Below, one piece after another: positions 1 through 12,174 of a stretch of 64,000 nt of DNA. Made by a program: the position numbers and the translations under genes. How positions within the stretch are numbered: position 1 is the stretch's first letter; every line of letters starts with the position of its first letter. Source of the stretch: Icerya purchasi (Eukaryota; Arthropoda; Insecta; Hemiptera; Monophlebidae); NCBI GenBank assembly GCA_039619475.1, contig CM077116.1, forward strand, positions 296,836,464 to 296,900,463. The letters are read 5' to 3'. The notes under the pieces were generated by a model that worked only from the letters and a program-made list of their open reading frames with translations, was not told where the DNA came from and ran no database searches.

Positions 1-504
1 TACAAGTATGTACACCGATCAACAGCGCGATTTTTATGCATGTCAGTGTATGTATGTGAACGATCATCGTGTAGTGCGGTATTTGCAGTACATTTTCTTC
101 GGATCGTTTTTTATGTGCCTTCGATTTCGAACAATGGAACTGGAAGCGATGATCGGTCGCGCTTTTGCCGCTTTTCAGTCCGTAATATTATTAGAGTAGA
201 AGCTATACCGGCTCGTTTATCACTGATGTTTCAGTCAGTTAAAGTGCAAACACTTTCGAAATTGGTGCTGTCATCAAGAAAAAAGTTAAATATTATTCAA
301 AATGATAAATCAACGCTTAGTTTAGAAAATTTTAGTACAAAATCAAAAGGTGTGTAAAATTTTCTCTTCCATAGTTTATCAAACTTCTTTATGTATGTAA
401 AATATTTAACTGTCATTTTTAAACAAATTTATGCGCAACAATGCCCCATGGTTATTGTGAGAAGAAAAAAGATTGTTCTGTTGGGCTTGTCTTTTATTTA
501 AGCA
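1..504. other. No recognised gene
   Basis: AT-rich sequence with two short overlapping open frames (positions 8-199 and 40-357) that show no recognisable domain or codon pattern. It may include the 5' side of the hAT relic that starts near 505, but no terminal inverted repeat could be identified. Confidence 0.5.
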
Positions 505-1122
505 GGATCAAAAAATGTATGGAATGCAAATGGCTTTGACTCGATTCAGTTTTTGGGGAACACAGAAAGCTATCATGAAAAAGCAAACAAACATGTGTCT
601 AGTAATAGGTTTAATGATGTAACAAAAATTAAAATTTTTATATCTCTTAAATACAACATTTTTTTTAAATTTTCAATAAAATTTTCTGGAAGAAGACTTT
701 TTAAATTTAAAACAGAATTACGGAAACCTTTTCAATCTTGCAAGTTTGAAAAGTTTATTTTCCAGATTCTAATATGTATAAAGACACTACAGTGGTGCAT
801 CTTATACTTAACTGCTTCAGATCTAGCAGATATTTTTTCAGAAGTATGTACAGGCTTTCTCATTTAGTAACCACAATTCCGGCAACCGCTTCATCTGCAG
901 AAAGATTGTTCTCAACAGTTAAAAGGAATAAAAACGTTTTTAAGAAATACACAGCGTCGAGAGTAACTATCCCCATTAGCATTTTTTAGTATTGAAAAAG
1001 AATTATTATCAAACATTAGGAAACGACCATCCTTTTGTGATGATGTAATAGACACTTTCGCAAATAAGAACCGGATAATTGAATTAGTTTACAAAAAAAA
1101 TGAGACATTTCGTTTCTCTTAA
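505..1122 (+). pseudogene. hAT-family transposase relic, internally deleted
   Basis: Two ends of a hAT-type transposase are visible with the catalytic middle missing. Positions 505-660 read an N-terminal stretch containing GFDS...HEKANKH, which resembles the TTF/ZMYM-type zinc-finger end of hAT-like proteins (Gly-Phe ... His-Glu ... His). Positions 774-975 read IPATASSAERLFSTVKR, the hallmark of the hAT C-terminal dimerisation domain. After a frameshift near 976, the sequence continues as a short tail (LAFFSIEKELLSNIRKRPSF) ending in a stop at 1120-1122. The RNase H-like catalytic core is absent between about 660 and 774, so the copy is dead. Boundaries and target duplication were not found. 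Similarity is by family motif only. Confidence 0.72.
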
Positions 1123-2700
1123 TTAATTTCTAATTTTGCTCTGTATTTAACCGAATTTTACGCATGCTTATATTTATGTAACAAAAATATTTGACTAGGA
1201 TGCATCCTCAGTTCTGAAGTTCACGCTATGCCACTGCATTCTAGTCTCCTTATACAACGAAAGAAGGCAGTAGGGAATTAATGAAAGTGGAGAAAAGGAA
1301 GTAACACAGATCAAAGTTGGGAGAAATAGTGTTTAGACAGTTTTGCCAGTATTTTTCGAAAACCTATTTTTACTAGAGAATGACGAATTATGGAAATATT
1401 CCATCAATTATTCTGTCAGAAGATGCTTTTGTGTCCGCTGTACAACCAGAAATTTTTCTTACTCTAGTTTTTGCAACTTCTATCTTCAGTGTTGTGGAAA
1501 ACTCTATTTTTCTCTGCTCTTTGATGAAAATTTGTAATTTGATGATAAAAAATAATAATGTACAAAAACTAGCGGGCACCAGCGACACTTTCGATAAGTA
1601 TGTCGCAACCGGAAAGCTCTGCCCAGCAGAGCATTAGGCCTTTTTCTTAACACAATAAAACACGAATAAAAAAAAGAAATTCAAGGACAGAAACAAAAAG
1701 AAAAATATATACAATAAAAAAAAACTATCGAAAAACCCGCCTTACGAAGGCGGCAGCGTCTCCGCGGCAGAAATGTCACAAGCGCCCACCACGTGTGTCC
1801 AGTAAGAGATTTTAATAAAAAAGTAAAAGAAAAACCACGTATATTTCCCAACAAAGTTTTCTAAAAGTTAATATACAAAAGAAAATTTTCAAATCAAAAT
1901 GCTAAAGAAAAAAACAGAAACAACAATTTAAATATAGAACGGGATTCATAAGGAATACTTGTGCGACATTACGAGTGCGGCGGCAGCTCCACGTAGGCGA
2001 TGCCGCTGCGACCACGACCAGAAATGGAGTAAAACGGTGTTTCTTCGACGAATTTTACCAGAATTAGTAAAAAACATGACGCAACCGATTCTTCTAGAAA
2101 ATTCTTTAAACCTTCAGAATGACGATTACCCCACTTCGGAATTTTCAGGGCTCGATGTAGCTCGGTCCGCACTACCAACACATGCAACGCCAAATCGGCC
2201 CATCCACACACATTGGTCACACGCAATACGAACTAGATTGCCAGCCTGACGCCGTGCACTTATGACATTTCTCACACATTTTTGGCCGATTTAGCGTCTT
2301 TCTCGGAGAATGCAACGTATGCACACTGCTCGAGGAAGCCTGAGAAATTGAAATGATCTACCTGCGAAATTGGAAAAAAAATCGCTGTCTGGAATTCATT
2401 ACTATTATTATTATTTTCCAGCTGAGACAGCGTGATGATATATCGTCACGGCGGGCCAAACTCTATGTTTAACCAACATTTCTCGGTTTCATCCGCTTCT
2501 TGACCCGTTGTTTTTCTTTCACGCTCTGCCTCCGATAGACTGTGATTTTCAACTCGAGATTTTGAAAACGGTTTCGAAGAATCGTACTTCTAAGACTTTT
2601 TTAAACTTCTCATGAACCCTAATAGTGGCAAATATATTGTAAATAATTCTCGACAGCATGATTTTATGCAATCGACTGATTTCGATGCAACTTTTTTTCA
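1123..2700. other. No recognised gene
   Basis: No convincing coding region. Two locally GC-richer patches (about 1560-1640 and 1738-1800) and a third around 1950-2330 interrupt AT-rich sequence. The open frame at 1959-2249 has no domain I recognise, and its complement is open too. A polypyrimidine tract ending in CAG at about 2690-2701 could be a 3' splice site just ahead of the receptor exon. Confidence 0.45.
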
Positions 2701-2760
2701 GATTATCAAAGGAGCAGAATTCGATACCTAAGCGACAAACTGAAACTTTTTCACACTATC

Positions 2761-3654
2761 ATGAAATTAACAACGTTACTGGTACCGGATAAGGAAAATT
2801 TTTGGAAACGCGTCTTAAAATATGTCTGTCGCGGCTTTCTTATCGGCTTCATCTCATGGGCTACAGCAATATATGTAAACCTCGTAATTGGACGCTTCTC
2901 GAAAAAAGAGCCAGCGAAAATCCCGCTTTTTGTTCAAATGATCGCAGTCATCATTACATCCTTAACGATTGTTCCAAATTCAATGATCATTAGCGAACCG
3001 TACAGAAAAGCTATAAACGATTTCGACAATCTCGAGAAAAAAATACATCGGCTCTTGGACATAAATTTATGCGAAAATATGCCGAAAAATAAAATTTACT
3101 TCATATTTCACTTGCTATACATAGTAATCAGAATTATATTCGACGTAGTAACGGGAAGAATTAGCATACTCACCGGCCTCTTCGGCTGCTCCTATTGGAC
3201 AATAGCGTCAGTGGTTGATTATAATTTAGAAATAACTTTACTCCTCGTCAGCCGTTATTTCACAAGCATGAACGACTACTTAAGCCGAGTCAACCGACAG
3301 CAAAACATCAAGCTGGTGAACAAAGATCGGCAAAATCATCGTCATCAGTCTCGACTAATTGTTAGTCGAACTTTTCAATTGTCTAAACAGAAATGGAAAC
3401 ACTTCGTCAACATTTACACAGAGCTAGTCAATTATGCTGAACGTATGAACAGTATTTTGTCGTTTCAACTATTTTGCGTTGCCACTATACGATTTTTCGC
3501 CTTCACCAGTCAACTGCACTTAGCGTTCAACATTTTCATACACGATGCTAAGATTTTTCAATCGGCTAGTCCGATTATCGAAAGCTGGGCCATAATTATA
3601 TATTTATTCAGAACAATAACGTTTATAAAACCGGCTGATGATATTATACGTCAG
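2761..3654 (+). CDS. Insect gustatory receptor (7tm_7), large 5' exon
   Basis: Probable chemosensory receptor of the insect gustatory-receptor family, a multi-pass ligand-gated channel of the sensory neuron membrane. The frame from ATG 2761 gives 298 codons up to position 3654. GTAAGT follows immediately at 3655-3660, a consensus splice donor in phase 0. Hydrophobic segments lie at about residues 20-45, 55-76, 112-132, 135-165, 230-256 and 272-290. The arrangement and the segment reading YAERMNSILSFQLF match the 7tm_7 family. Family members are usually 370-420 residues and end in a separate exon carrying the last membrane segment with a TYxxxxxQF-type motif. That exon is not found here. Transposon sequence begins at about 3715, within 60 bp of the donor. 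Whether the gene still makes a complete protein cannot be told. If the donor is ignored the frame reads on to a stop at 3706-3708, which I take to be intronic read-through. An upstream exon is possible. Confidence 0.72.
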
Positions 3655-3660
3655 GTAAGT
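3655..3660 (+). promoter_or_regulatory. Splice donor GTAAGT after the receptor exon
   Basis: The junction reads CAG/GTAAGT, a full consensus insect 5' splice site, and leaves the reading frame in phase 0. Gustatory receptor genes typically carry a phase-0 intron just before the final membrane segment. The intron would contain at least the nested transposons that start at 3715. Confidence 0.6.
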
Positions 3661-3714
3661 AAACTGAATAGTGTCCGCAATATTCGAGGGCGAGTTAACC
3701 AGAGATGACTGCAC

Positions 3715-4209
3715 AGAGACACAATGCGGTGATTAGAGCATTGAAGAGCAAAAGAAGGACACTCCAGGAGCAGATAATTTATTGAAGTAGCAAGGAGAGG
3801 GAACAAAAGGGGCATTTAAAAAAAGACTCGCAGTTGTGTAAAAGATGATCGTGCATCAGAGAAATATGTCCGATGCGGAGCCTTGTCATGGCGACAAAGT
3901 CGGTTCTGGGAAGGTCGGAAGAAGGTAACCAGGAGTCAACACCGCGTTTTCTTTCCCTCAGAAAGGAAGCTTGTTTGAGAGCCAATCTTGCTTCCATCGG
4001 ATTGTGCAAAAATTTTTATGGACTTTATTATGTCAGAGGGGGAAAAGGCATGGGGCGCAACAGAGCTGACTTAGCAACAGTGTCAGCTAACCAATTACCC
4101 ATGAGTCCAGTGTGACCTGGTACCTACAGGAAAGTAATTTGGCGAGAGGATCATATCAGCTTTAGGATTAGGGATTGGATTAAAGTAGTTATATAGTTTA
4201 ATGGGGTAT
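3715..4209 (-). mobile_element. RNase H-bearing LINE, 3' part, split by the Jockey insertion
   Basis: Minus-strand remnant of a non-LTR retrotransposon. Reading down from 4209, it carries the end of an RNase H domain (VPGHTGLMGNWLAD, with a nonsense codon just before VPG and another upstream). It continues into a C-terminal segment RLRIGHISLMHDHLL followed by CPFC, typical of I-like LINE ORF2 C-termini. The first half of the same RNase H domain lies 20.8 kb away at 25031-25280. The two halves join in frame across a 16-bp duplicated target. The 3' end of the element is near 3715. No poly-A tail was recognised. Confidence 0.78.
4194..4209. repeat. Target-site duplication of the Jockey element, left copy
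   Basis: TAGTTTAATGGGGTAT, directly followed by the poly-T (minus-strand poly-A) of Jockey. The right copy at 25031-25046 differs at one base. Both lie inside the RNase H frame of the older element. Confidence 0.85.
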
Positions 4210-4396
4210 TTTTTTTTTTTATTTTTGCAGCCCCTAACAGGTATGTATTAACATTACAATCTAGTCTATAGACTAATCAGTAATTTAATGCTAACTTAAC
4301 TTAATATTTATACTATTATACTACTAAGCACATACCCACTGCGGTCGCTTAGTTTACATTAATTAATATGAATTATATATGGTACGAATTTCTTTA

Positions 4397-7003
4397 TTAT
4401 ACAAGCTCAAATGGTTTCGTCCTTTTCAGTCTTCTAACCGCATCCGAGTGATCCAAGAGCTGCGCTGCTTCAGCATTAATGTGCTTACGTAATTTTTCTT
4501 TGTGTTTTTTTGCAAACTTTTTAACGACATCTTTTACTGGCTCAATATTTAAATCCCTGTGGAGGTTGTTATTCCTGATGTACCATGGAGCATTAACAAT
4601 ATTTCTAAGTACTTTATTTTGGAACCGTTGTATAATCTGAATGTTGGAATTTTTGGTACACGCCCATAATTGGATTCCATAGCTCCATACAGGTTTTAGC
4701 ACTTGATTATAAAGTAATAATTTATTTTGTACTGTTAATTCGGAATTACTTCCTAATAACCAAGACATGTCTTTATATCTGATGCCCAGTTCTTCCCTCT
4801 TTTTTTTAACATGCGTTTTCCATCTTAATTTTGCATCCAATGTCATTCCTAAATACTTAGCTGAGTTGTTCAATTGCACTACCTGACCGTTTATAAATAC
4901 TGGGATCGGAGTAATTTTTCTGTTTGTAAAAACAGCATGAATTGACTTGCTTTCATTGAGTTTAATTTTCCATTTTTTTGTCCAGTTTTGTACCTTGTCG
5001 ATGGCTACTTGTAGCTTAAATGTCGCTTCTTCATTATTATTGCCTACTGCTAGGATCGCCGTTTCATCAGCAAACGTAGCTGCGACTGCATTACTTTCAG
5101 CTATCGGTAAGTCAGAAGTGTATAGAAGGTACAGTATTGGCCCCAGTACACTTCCCTGCGGCACCCCAGCTTTTATTTCTCGTATTTCAGTATATATGCC
5201 TTCTTGTTTGACTCGAAAGTATCTATTTGATATATATGATTCGATAATGTCAGTGAATTTGCAAGGCAGCATTGTTTTAAGCTTCCAAATAAGCCCATCA
5301 TGCCACACTTTATCAAACGCTTGTGCAACATCTAAAAATATTGTGGAACATATCTTCTTTTCTTCAAGCGTTTTTTGTATTAAATCGGTTACTCTATGTA
5401 ACTGATCGATAGTAGAATGTTTTTTCCTGAAACCAAATTGATATTGTGGTATCAAATTGTTCGCTTCTATTATTGGTTGCAGCCTTCTCAATAACAATTT
5501 TTCAAACAATTTCGACATAACGGGTAATAATGAAATTGACCTGTAGGATGTCACTTCATATGGTGATTTCCCTGGTTTTGGTATCATTATTACCTCAGCT
5601 ACCTTCCACAGACTGGGTACATATCTTAATTTGAATGTTGCATTGATAATATTTGTTAACTTAACTATAGCTTTCTTTGGTAGCTGCTTTAATACTTCAC
5701 CCGTAATAAGGTCATATCCGGGTGCTTTTCTGGAGTTAATATTATTCTTGATTTCAAGCATTACTTCTGCTGGTATTGTTAGTTTTATTATTTCCTCTTT
5801 GTGTTTAATTTCGTTGGAAGATTGTTCACTTTCTATTTTTGGCTTTACTTCATGAAGCGTTTCATCACTTTGTTCTGTATTAAGTTGAAAAATACCTTCT
5901 AAATACCAAACAAATTGTAATGCTTTTTGCTCACTACTTCTGGCCCATTTGCCATCTATGTCCTTTATAGGTGAATTCTGTATAATCGGTCTTTTAATCC
6001 TTTTAGTAATTTTCCAAAGTGAGTAGTTAGTTCTACTACCATCATTAGTTAATCCGTGTAGATATGTTTTGATAGTCTGATTCTTAATTACTTAGATTTC
6101 TCTTTTTAGTTGTTGACTTAATCTATTTAATTTATTTTTATCTCGCAGGTCTCTCGTCATATGCCATTTGTTTCTTTGCTTTCTTTTTTCAGCCAAAAGT
6201 TTCACTATCTCTTTTGGGTATTCATTACCGTTATTTCTTTTCTTAATCACAGGAGTACATTCCCAAGCTGCATATTGCATGTCTTTAACAAATTTTTCTA
6301 GATCAATGATTAATTCTTTCGGGCATTGTAATGATACCCTTAAATTAATTTTTTCTTCTAATTTAATTTTGAAGCTTTCCCAGTCTGTATGTTGATTAAC
6401 TAAAGCTGAGTTTTCAGGTTTGTTTATTACCTTATCGCTTATTATTAATAAAACTGGAGAATGGTCTGAACATAGATCTAATCCTTCCATTACATGAATA
6501 TAATTTGAAGTGATACTTTTGAGGATATAAAAATCAATTAAGTCTGGGATTTAACTTGGATCTGTAGGCCAATATGTGGGTTTTCCTGTTGATGCCACTT
6601 CGCAACCATATTCATTAAGTGCATTCAGCAGCTCTTTACCTTTACTTGTAGTTAGACGAGAACCCCAATAAGTATTTTTAGCATTAAAGTCACCTCCAAT
6701 GATAAACCTACCTCCAACTCGATTAAATAGTTCAATATATTGTTCCTTTTTAATCGTATGTTTCGGTGGACTATACATCGCTGCTATCTTAATTTGGTAC
6801 TTTATAGTTTGTATGCTAATTACTGTGCCTTGTATTTCATCTGTTTGGTGTTTAAATTCGTCATAATGCTTGATCGTTTCTTTTATAATGACTGCACTGC
6901 CACCTTTTGCTGAATTTTCAGGATGTGGAGTGTGGTACACTTTATATCCTGAAAATGTAATGTAAGATTGTTTTGTGAAGTGTGTTTCAGAGATAAGGCA
7001 AAT
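4397..7003 (-). pseudogene. Jockey ORF2: endonuclease and reverse transcriptase, downstream part
   Basis: ORF2 makes the AP-like endonuclease that nicks target DNA and the reverse transcriptase that primes on it. In minus-strand order it reads an endonuclease with CLISETHFT (Glu of the active site), GGDFNAKNTYWGS and SSDHSP-like CSDHSPV. A linker follows, then a reverse transcriptase with RKAPGYD, QFGFRKKHST, FLDVAQAFDKVW and GVPQGSVLGP. The catalytic box reads FADETA instead of the usual YADD/FADD, so the second aspartate is glutamate. The C-terminus has the Jockey signature APWYIRN...HRDL. All pieces lie in one frame, broken by stops at 6551-6553 and 6092-6094. This is a recently dead copy. 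No RNase H domain is present, as usual for Jockey. Confidence 0.9.
6998..7003. repeat. 6-bp target-site duplication GCAAAT, left copy
   Basis: GCAAAT lies immediately before the palindrome terminus. The second copy is at 23328-23333. Removing the insertion and one copy restores the Jockey ORF2 frame exactly (codons for Ile-Cys). The following A at 7004 could be counted either way, so the duplication is 6 bp with symmetric AGTAGTG termini. Confidence 0.9.
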
Positions 7004-7409
7004 AGTAGTGTGTAAATGGCGGAGCTGGGCCAGTTTTCCCCGATTTCCCACAGATTTTCCCCGGGGGTAGTTACCCCGAGTGTCTAGGTTTCCCCCAATT
7101 TTCCCAGGCAGCTGCTGAAATTTCACCCCAAATTCTCATCCAGGTGCTAAAAATTAACCCCAATTTCTCTTTTAGAGCCCAAAGTTTCCCCTGATTTCAA
7201 GGATTTCCTCCAAGTTTTCCCTGTTTACCCCTGATTCCTCTGGACAGTTCCACCAATTCGATCCCTAATTCCCATCAAGGTAGTCAAAATTCACCCCCAA
7301 TTAGTGTACAGGTGCTAAAAGTTCACACCAATTTGTATCCATATGGTTAAAATTCACCCAAGTTTCCCCAAAATTTCTTCAAATTTTCCTGTTTCCGCGT
7401 TCATACTGT

Positions 7410-8430
7410 TATCTGTAAAAGCGCTCACACCGTTTCCACACATATATTCAACATAGCCTTAGCAGTGTACTCGCTTTCCCATACCCGCGCCTTCTATCAT
7501 CATGTGTATGTATTATACATGACTCTGCTTGTAATGTATACAACATAATTTTTAATTTTCATTTTTTGAGGTTGGGAGGGGTAAAATTTTGCTGGAGTGA
7601 TAAAAACGTTTGAATCTCAACACTTAGAACCCAAAATTTAAAGGAATTTTCCAAGTCATGCTCTGTCCCGGCATTTTTTTTTTTTAAATTTTATTTTTAA
7701 AGAAAATATTTGAACGTTCCATCAGTCGAATGAGAGCGGGCGAGTGTGCTGCTACGAGATGTATTATGTAAGCGCACCGCGGATGTAATGGAAATATTTA
7801 AATGTTCCAGCAACTAGTTGAAACTGTCACCAGGTGAGGTGAATTCCAGTCGTTCGTTCGAAATTAACTAGCCGATCATCTATACACACTCTCACATGCC
7901 ACCGATAGAAACCTGTTCACGATCGCTACACGTTCACACACGCACACATATACACGGCCACCTGATATATATTTTTCGTCTTTTTCCGCTTCCGATCTTA
8001 TACTTAATCCGTTGATATTTTTATTTTTTTATTTTTACATATTCTCTGTTCATTGCAAAAGCACACCGTCCATTCCTGCACACATATCAAGCATTGAGTT
8101 AACCTGTACAAAGGTACACTGTACTATTCCATGCACGCTCCGTCGCCACCGAAATAAACACCGCGATATCACACACACACACACACATATATACACACCA
8201 CCACTTCGTACATATTTTATTTTCGAGTCAAAATATTATAGAATTAGCCTAAGTATATTTTTCTTTTACGCTTCTGTTTATTTCTTCTGTTTTGTTTCCC
8301 CGATTCTAAAAATTAATCTGTCAATGTATTAGCCACTCTTTCATTCGCACATAATGTTCCCTCGCACTCATCTGCTACCAGTAGTTCTTTTGTCATTCAT
8401 AATAACTTTTTCAAGTCTAATATTATAGAA
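7410..8430 (+). repeat. Arm segment shared with the solo arm at 49235-50287
   Basis: This part of the arm has a clearly recognisable, diverged counterpart in the same orientation at 49235-50287, for example GAGGTTGGGAGGGGTAAAA in both. It is the most conserved piece between the two elements and is mirrored in the right arm at about 21890-22910. The counterpart diverges abruptly after the motif CAAGTCTAATATTAT. Confidence 0.85.
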
Positions 8431-9394
8431 TCAACCTAATTATATTTTTTTTCGCTTCCAATCATTTCCTTCATCCGTTGATAATTTTCTTATTTTATTT
8501 TTTCTCAGGTTCTAAAAATAAATCCATTGATATCTTCACTAGTATGATTGTGTAAACATCTTCTAACAGTATTCCTCATATTGTTCATAATAATTTTTCA
8601 TGTCTATGTATTATGGAATTAGTCTAAAATATATTTTTTCCCCTCTAAAGTCTTTTTCCAAATGTAAGTATTCAAAAATTAATTCGAGTATATTTTTATT
8701 TAACGCTGTTTCATATTTTCCCTCTCCCCTATCCACCCAACACAAATTTCAATTCTTTTCTATTATTTTTCATGAGTACATCCCCCTGAAACTACAGTGA
8801 AACCATACCATTCATTCCCACGCACCCATCTGCTAACAATGATTTTCTCATCATTCATAATAATTTTTTCGAATCTGTTAGTTTAAGATTATTTCATTTT
8901 TTTCAAACTTTTTTTTTTTTTTCAATATCTTCCATATTTTCCCCCAATATGTCCGCGTACGCTCATAATGCAAAGGTACTCTGCTTATTTCCTTGCATGA
9001 ATGTTGCTATGCCGTTGATTTCGATCATGTGTCAAGGTCATCGAGTCTGCCCGGATCTTCTCCTTCATATCTTTTGTAGAAAAACCGGTTGACATGTACA
9101 CACCTACACACAAACACCCATAACCCAAAGATCACCTGTAAATTTCGTTCATCTGCATATGTAACCAGCTTTCACCAAAGGAATGTAGTTTTTCTGGTGC
9201 AACCCGCCCTCTTCAAAGACATGCATCGAGCTAGAATCTCGGAAGGATCTGTTCAGGCAGTCAGTATTAGTGTTACATTAAACGTGTAGAATTTGTTGAA
9301 GCTGTGTTCTTCACGCATTAATAAAAGTTTGCTCTAACGTTAAAAGTAATAATTTTCTACATTCTTAGTAAAAAGTTAAAAATATTATTCAAAC

Positions 9395-9826
9395 ATGAAT
9401 AACAATATCGATTCGATTGATATTAAAGTCGACGTATTTATTCAGAATTCATTTTTGAGTGATAGTGTCTCGCATACAACTTCATCACCTCCATCACAGC
9501 AATCAGATGATGGTTATACAGCAGAAGGATCAACATCTTCTGTACATAATATCAATGGTCCTGTATTATTATCAGAACAAGCAAATATAGCGGAATATTT
9601 TGTAGATATCAGCATCCATATAGATTGTGATTATGGTTTTCGAGTAACTGAACCAGCAATGATTGATATGTCTGGCGGAAAGTGTTTGCATACACTGTAT
9701 AAGCCAAGCAGAGCATGGCATGCATCAAAAATGCCACATTTACAATGTTCTTCGATGAGTCATTACTTGAAAAATCCTTCATTATTTCTCTATCCCCCCC
9801 CCCCCCTTAACTTAAAGTACTGGTAA
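9395..9826 (+). CDS. Hypothetical Ser-rich acidic protein in the left arm
   Basis: A 143-codon open frame starting at ATG 9395. It does not match any family I recognise. The first half is rich in Ser, Asp, Asn and Thr (SVSHTTSSPPSQQSDDGYTA), and the second half contains several Cys and His residues. Unlike other open frames in the arms, its composition is not merely the translation of low-complexity AT-rich DNA. It runs into a poly-C tract (about 9796-9808), where its frame differs by one base from the mirror copy, so the true C-terminus is uncertain. The mirror copy is at 20508-20927. It could be a captured exon, an element-encoded protein, or chance. Confidence 0.3.
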   Translation: MNNNIDSIDIKVDVFIQNSFLSDSVSHTTSSPPSQQSDDGYTAEGSTSSVHNINGPVLLSEQANIAEYFVDISIHIDCDYGFRVTEPAMIDMSGGKCLHTLYKPSRAWHASKMPHLQCSSMSHYLKNPSLFLYPPPPLNLKYW

Positions 9827-12174
9827 TGATGAATATTACAAAAATCTGAACCAGTTGTGTAAAGTGTACATATAATTATTATCTAATTTTCGAATATAAT
9901 CCCACATAATTTGTTCATTTTCTTTCTAGATTAAAAAATTATATTTTTTATTCTTTCTATAACAAACGAATCTAACTGTTCATCTTTTTCATGTACATCA
10001 CGTACATCAAGTATTTTCCGCAGCTGTGTGAGTTTTCATTAATTTGTAAGTCACAACCTAAGACCCGGAGAGTTCTCTCTAATTGCTTAAAATCTTTCAT
10101 AATCACATTTTTATAAAAATATGTATTAAGTTCACATGTTATGTAATATATTTTTTTTATTTCACATATATTTTGTCTATGAGGTGTGTTGATCAATAGA
10201 GCAACAGGTAGAAAACCTACTAGCTTACGAGACACAGCATGTTTATAGAAAAAACGTGCTAGCATGAGCAGATCAGAGTGAGAGACTGTATGCATGTATG
10301 TGTGCGAGAGCAACAGATTGATTATAAAAAACGTCGAAGATACATGCATCTATCTGTGAACAATTATCACATCAAACATAAAAAGGTTGACTAAAAGATT
10401 ATTATTTTCTTTTTTCATTCATTCTCGCCACTTTTACCATTCGCGCCCCACTGTCAAGACCTCTGAACATACATTACTAACCTCACCGACACTATAATAT
10501 TTTTTCTCTGTGTTATTAAATTAACCCAAGTATATTTTTATTCATTTGTTACGCAAACATTTGTTCAAATCTTTCGTAATATGTCATGCACAAGCCCGCA
10601 GACACTACTCGCTTCATTACCACGAATACATCTCTTTCATTCTCACTTATCATAACATAGTTTTTCCTGAAATTGTAAAAAAATTCTCTTTGCTCCATTC
10701 TTCCAAGGTGATTTATTTCCAAATTTCAAATCACGCATAATTATTTTAGAATCAAATTAAGTATATTTTATCATTTCCAAAAATCAATCATCTCTGTACA
10801 AGGCATTAACTCATTTTCACATCAAACATATTATTTTTTATCATTTAAATTTTTTTCTCAATTCACAAATAGCTAACCTATAATAACATATTGTTGTAAA
10901 CATACATACATGACGAACTCACTCCTCATAATTACATCATGAATTAATTTTTTCTTCATTTTTTTTTACAATCGTGAAATTGTAGTAGTGTTTTTTAATT
11001 TTTTTTTTATTTTTCATACATGACAAAAGCAATAGAATCACGGCATCTATGAATGTGTACACTGTACGCTTCCAATAACCTATCATGCATTTTTTTAAAT
11101 CAGTTCAAGCATACTATTTTTTCAATAACAAAGCCGATCATACATAATTTTTTCTTCTACATAATCACTAATCTATGAAAACACTTGATTCGTTTTACTC
11201 TTACTGTAGCAACCACTCCTTTTCCCTCATGCTAACAAACTTCAAAATTTAATAATATAACACAAAATTAATCTAAATATCTGTTCATGCTATTAAAATT
11301 AATATATCAATCTTTACATTCCTTTTGTACATTTCTGAAAAAAATCCTACAACATGTTTTAAAATTAATCGAAGTATACTATTTTATTACCTAAAATCAA
11401 TTATTCTCTCATACAGTTTTTTCCAATCATACATAATGTTTTTCTGTATTGTCATTATTACAAAGTCATACAAAACAACAACACATTTTTAATCATAATG
11501 AATCCTTCATTCCATTCCATTCATGCTATATACCATTATCATTCAATTCAACGTTATGAAATTAGTCTAAATATACATTCATGCTAGCAAAGTTATTATC
11601 TCACTCTTTGCATTGTTCCAAGATGATTTATTTTACATTTTTTCTTTAAATTTCCCTCATACTATTATTTTTGAAATGTAGGATGATGACTATGATTAGA
11701 ATTCATGATTATGAAGAGAGAGATGCATGCTGAAATTGTATTGTCATTATATGCGAGATGATGTGTGATTGTGGGTGAGTATGGATGCATGTAAAATATA
11801 TGAGTGTGTTAGTAAAAAACATCCGTTCAAGCGTGAACACAGGTACAGATACAGTTATAGAATGAGAGAGGTAAAAATATATATTTTGTTATGTTTGATA
11901 TGTGCATGATAAAGAGGTTAACAAAGAATAATCACATTACCCTCACAACTTAGACATTGAGTTATACCTTTGCAATATTTTAGATGTGAAAGCAGTGACA
12001 TTGACATGTGGTAAACGTTTTCATCACTTTTGACTCATTATAACCAATTTTCCAACATTTCTCTTCGTTTTTCCTACATTTTAATACTTTTACACCGTTT
12101 TAGTCAATTTTTGCTATTTAATGCCATTTTTTCCATTGTTTTTACCACCTTTCTCACAATTTTCATCATTCTTT

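Noticed and set aside
270..305. Similarity of AAAAAGTTAAATATTATTCA near 277 to sequence before ATG 9395
   Set aside because: Short and AT-rich. It could be chance and does not extend.
8160..8200. CA/TA dinucleotide run as a CRISPR-like or regulatory array
   Set aside because: Simple microsatellite in eukaryotic sequence.
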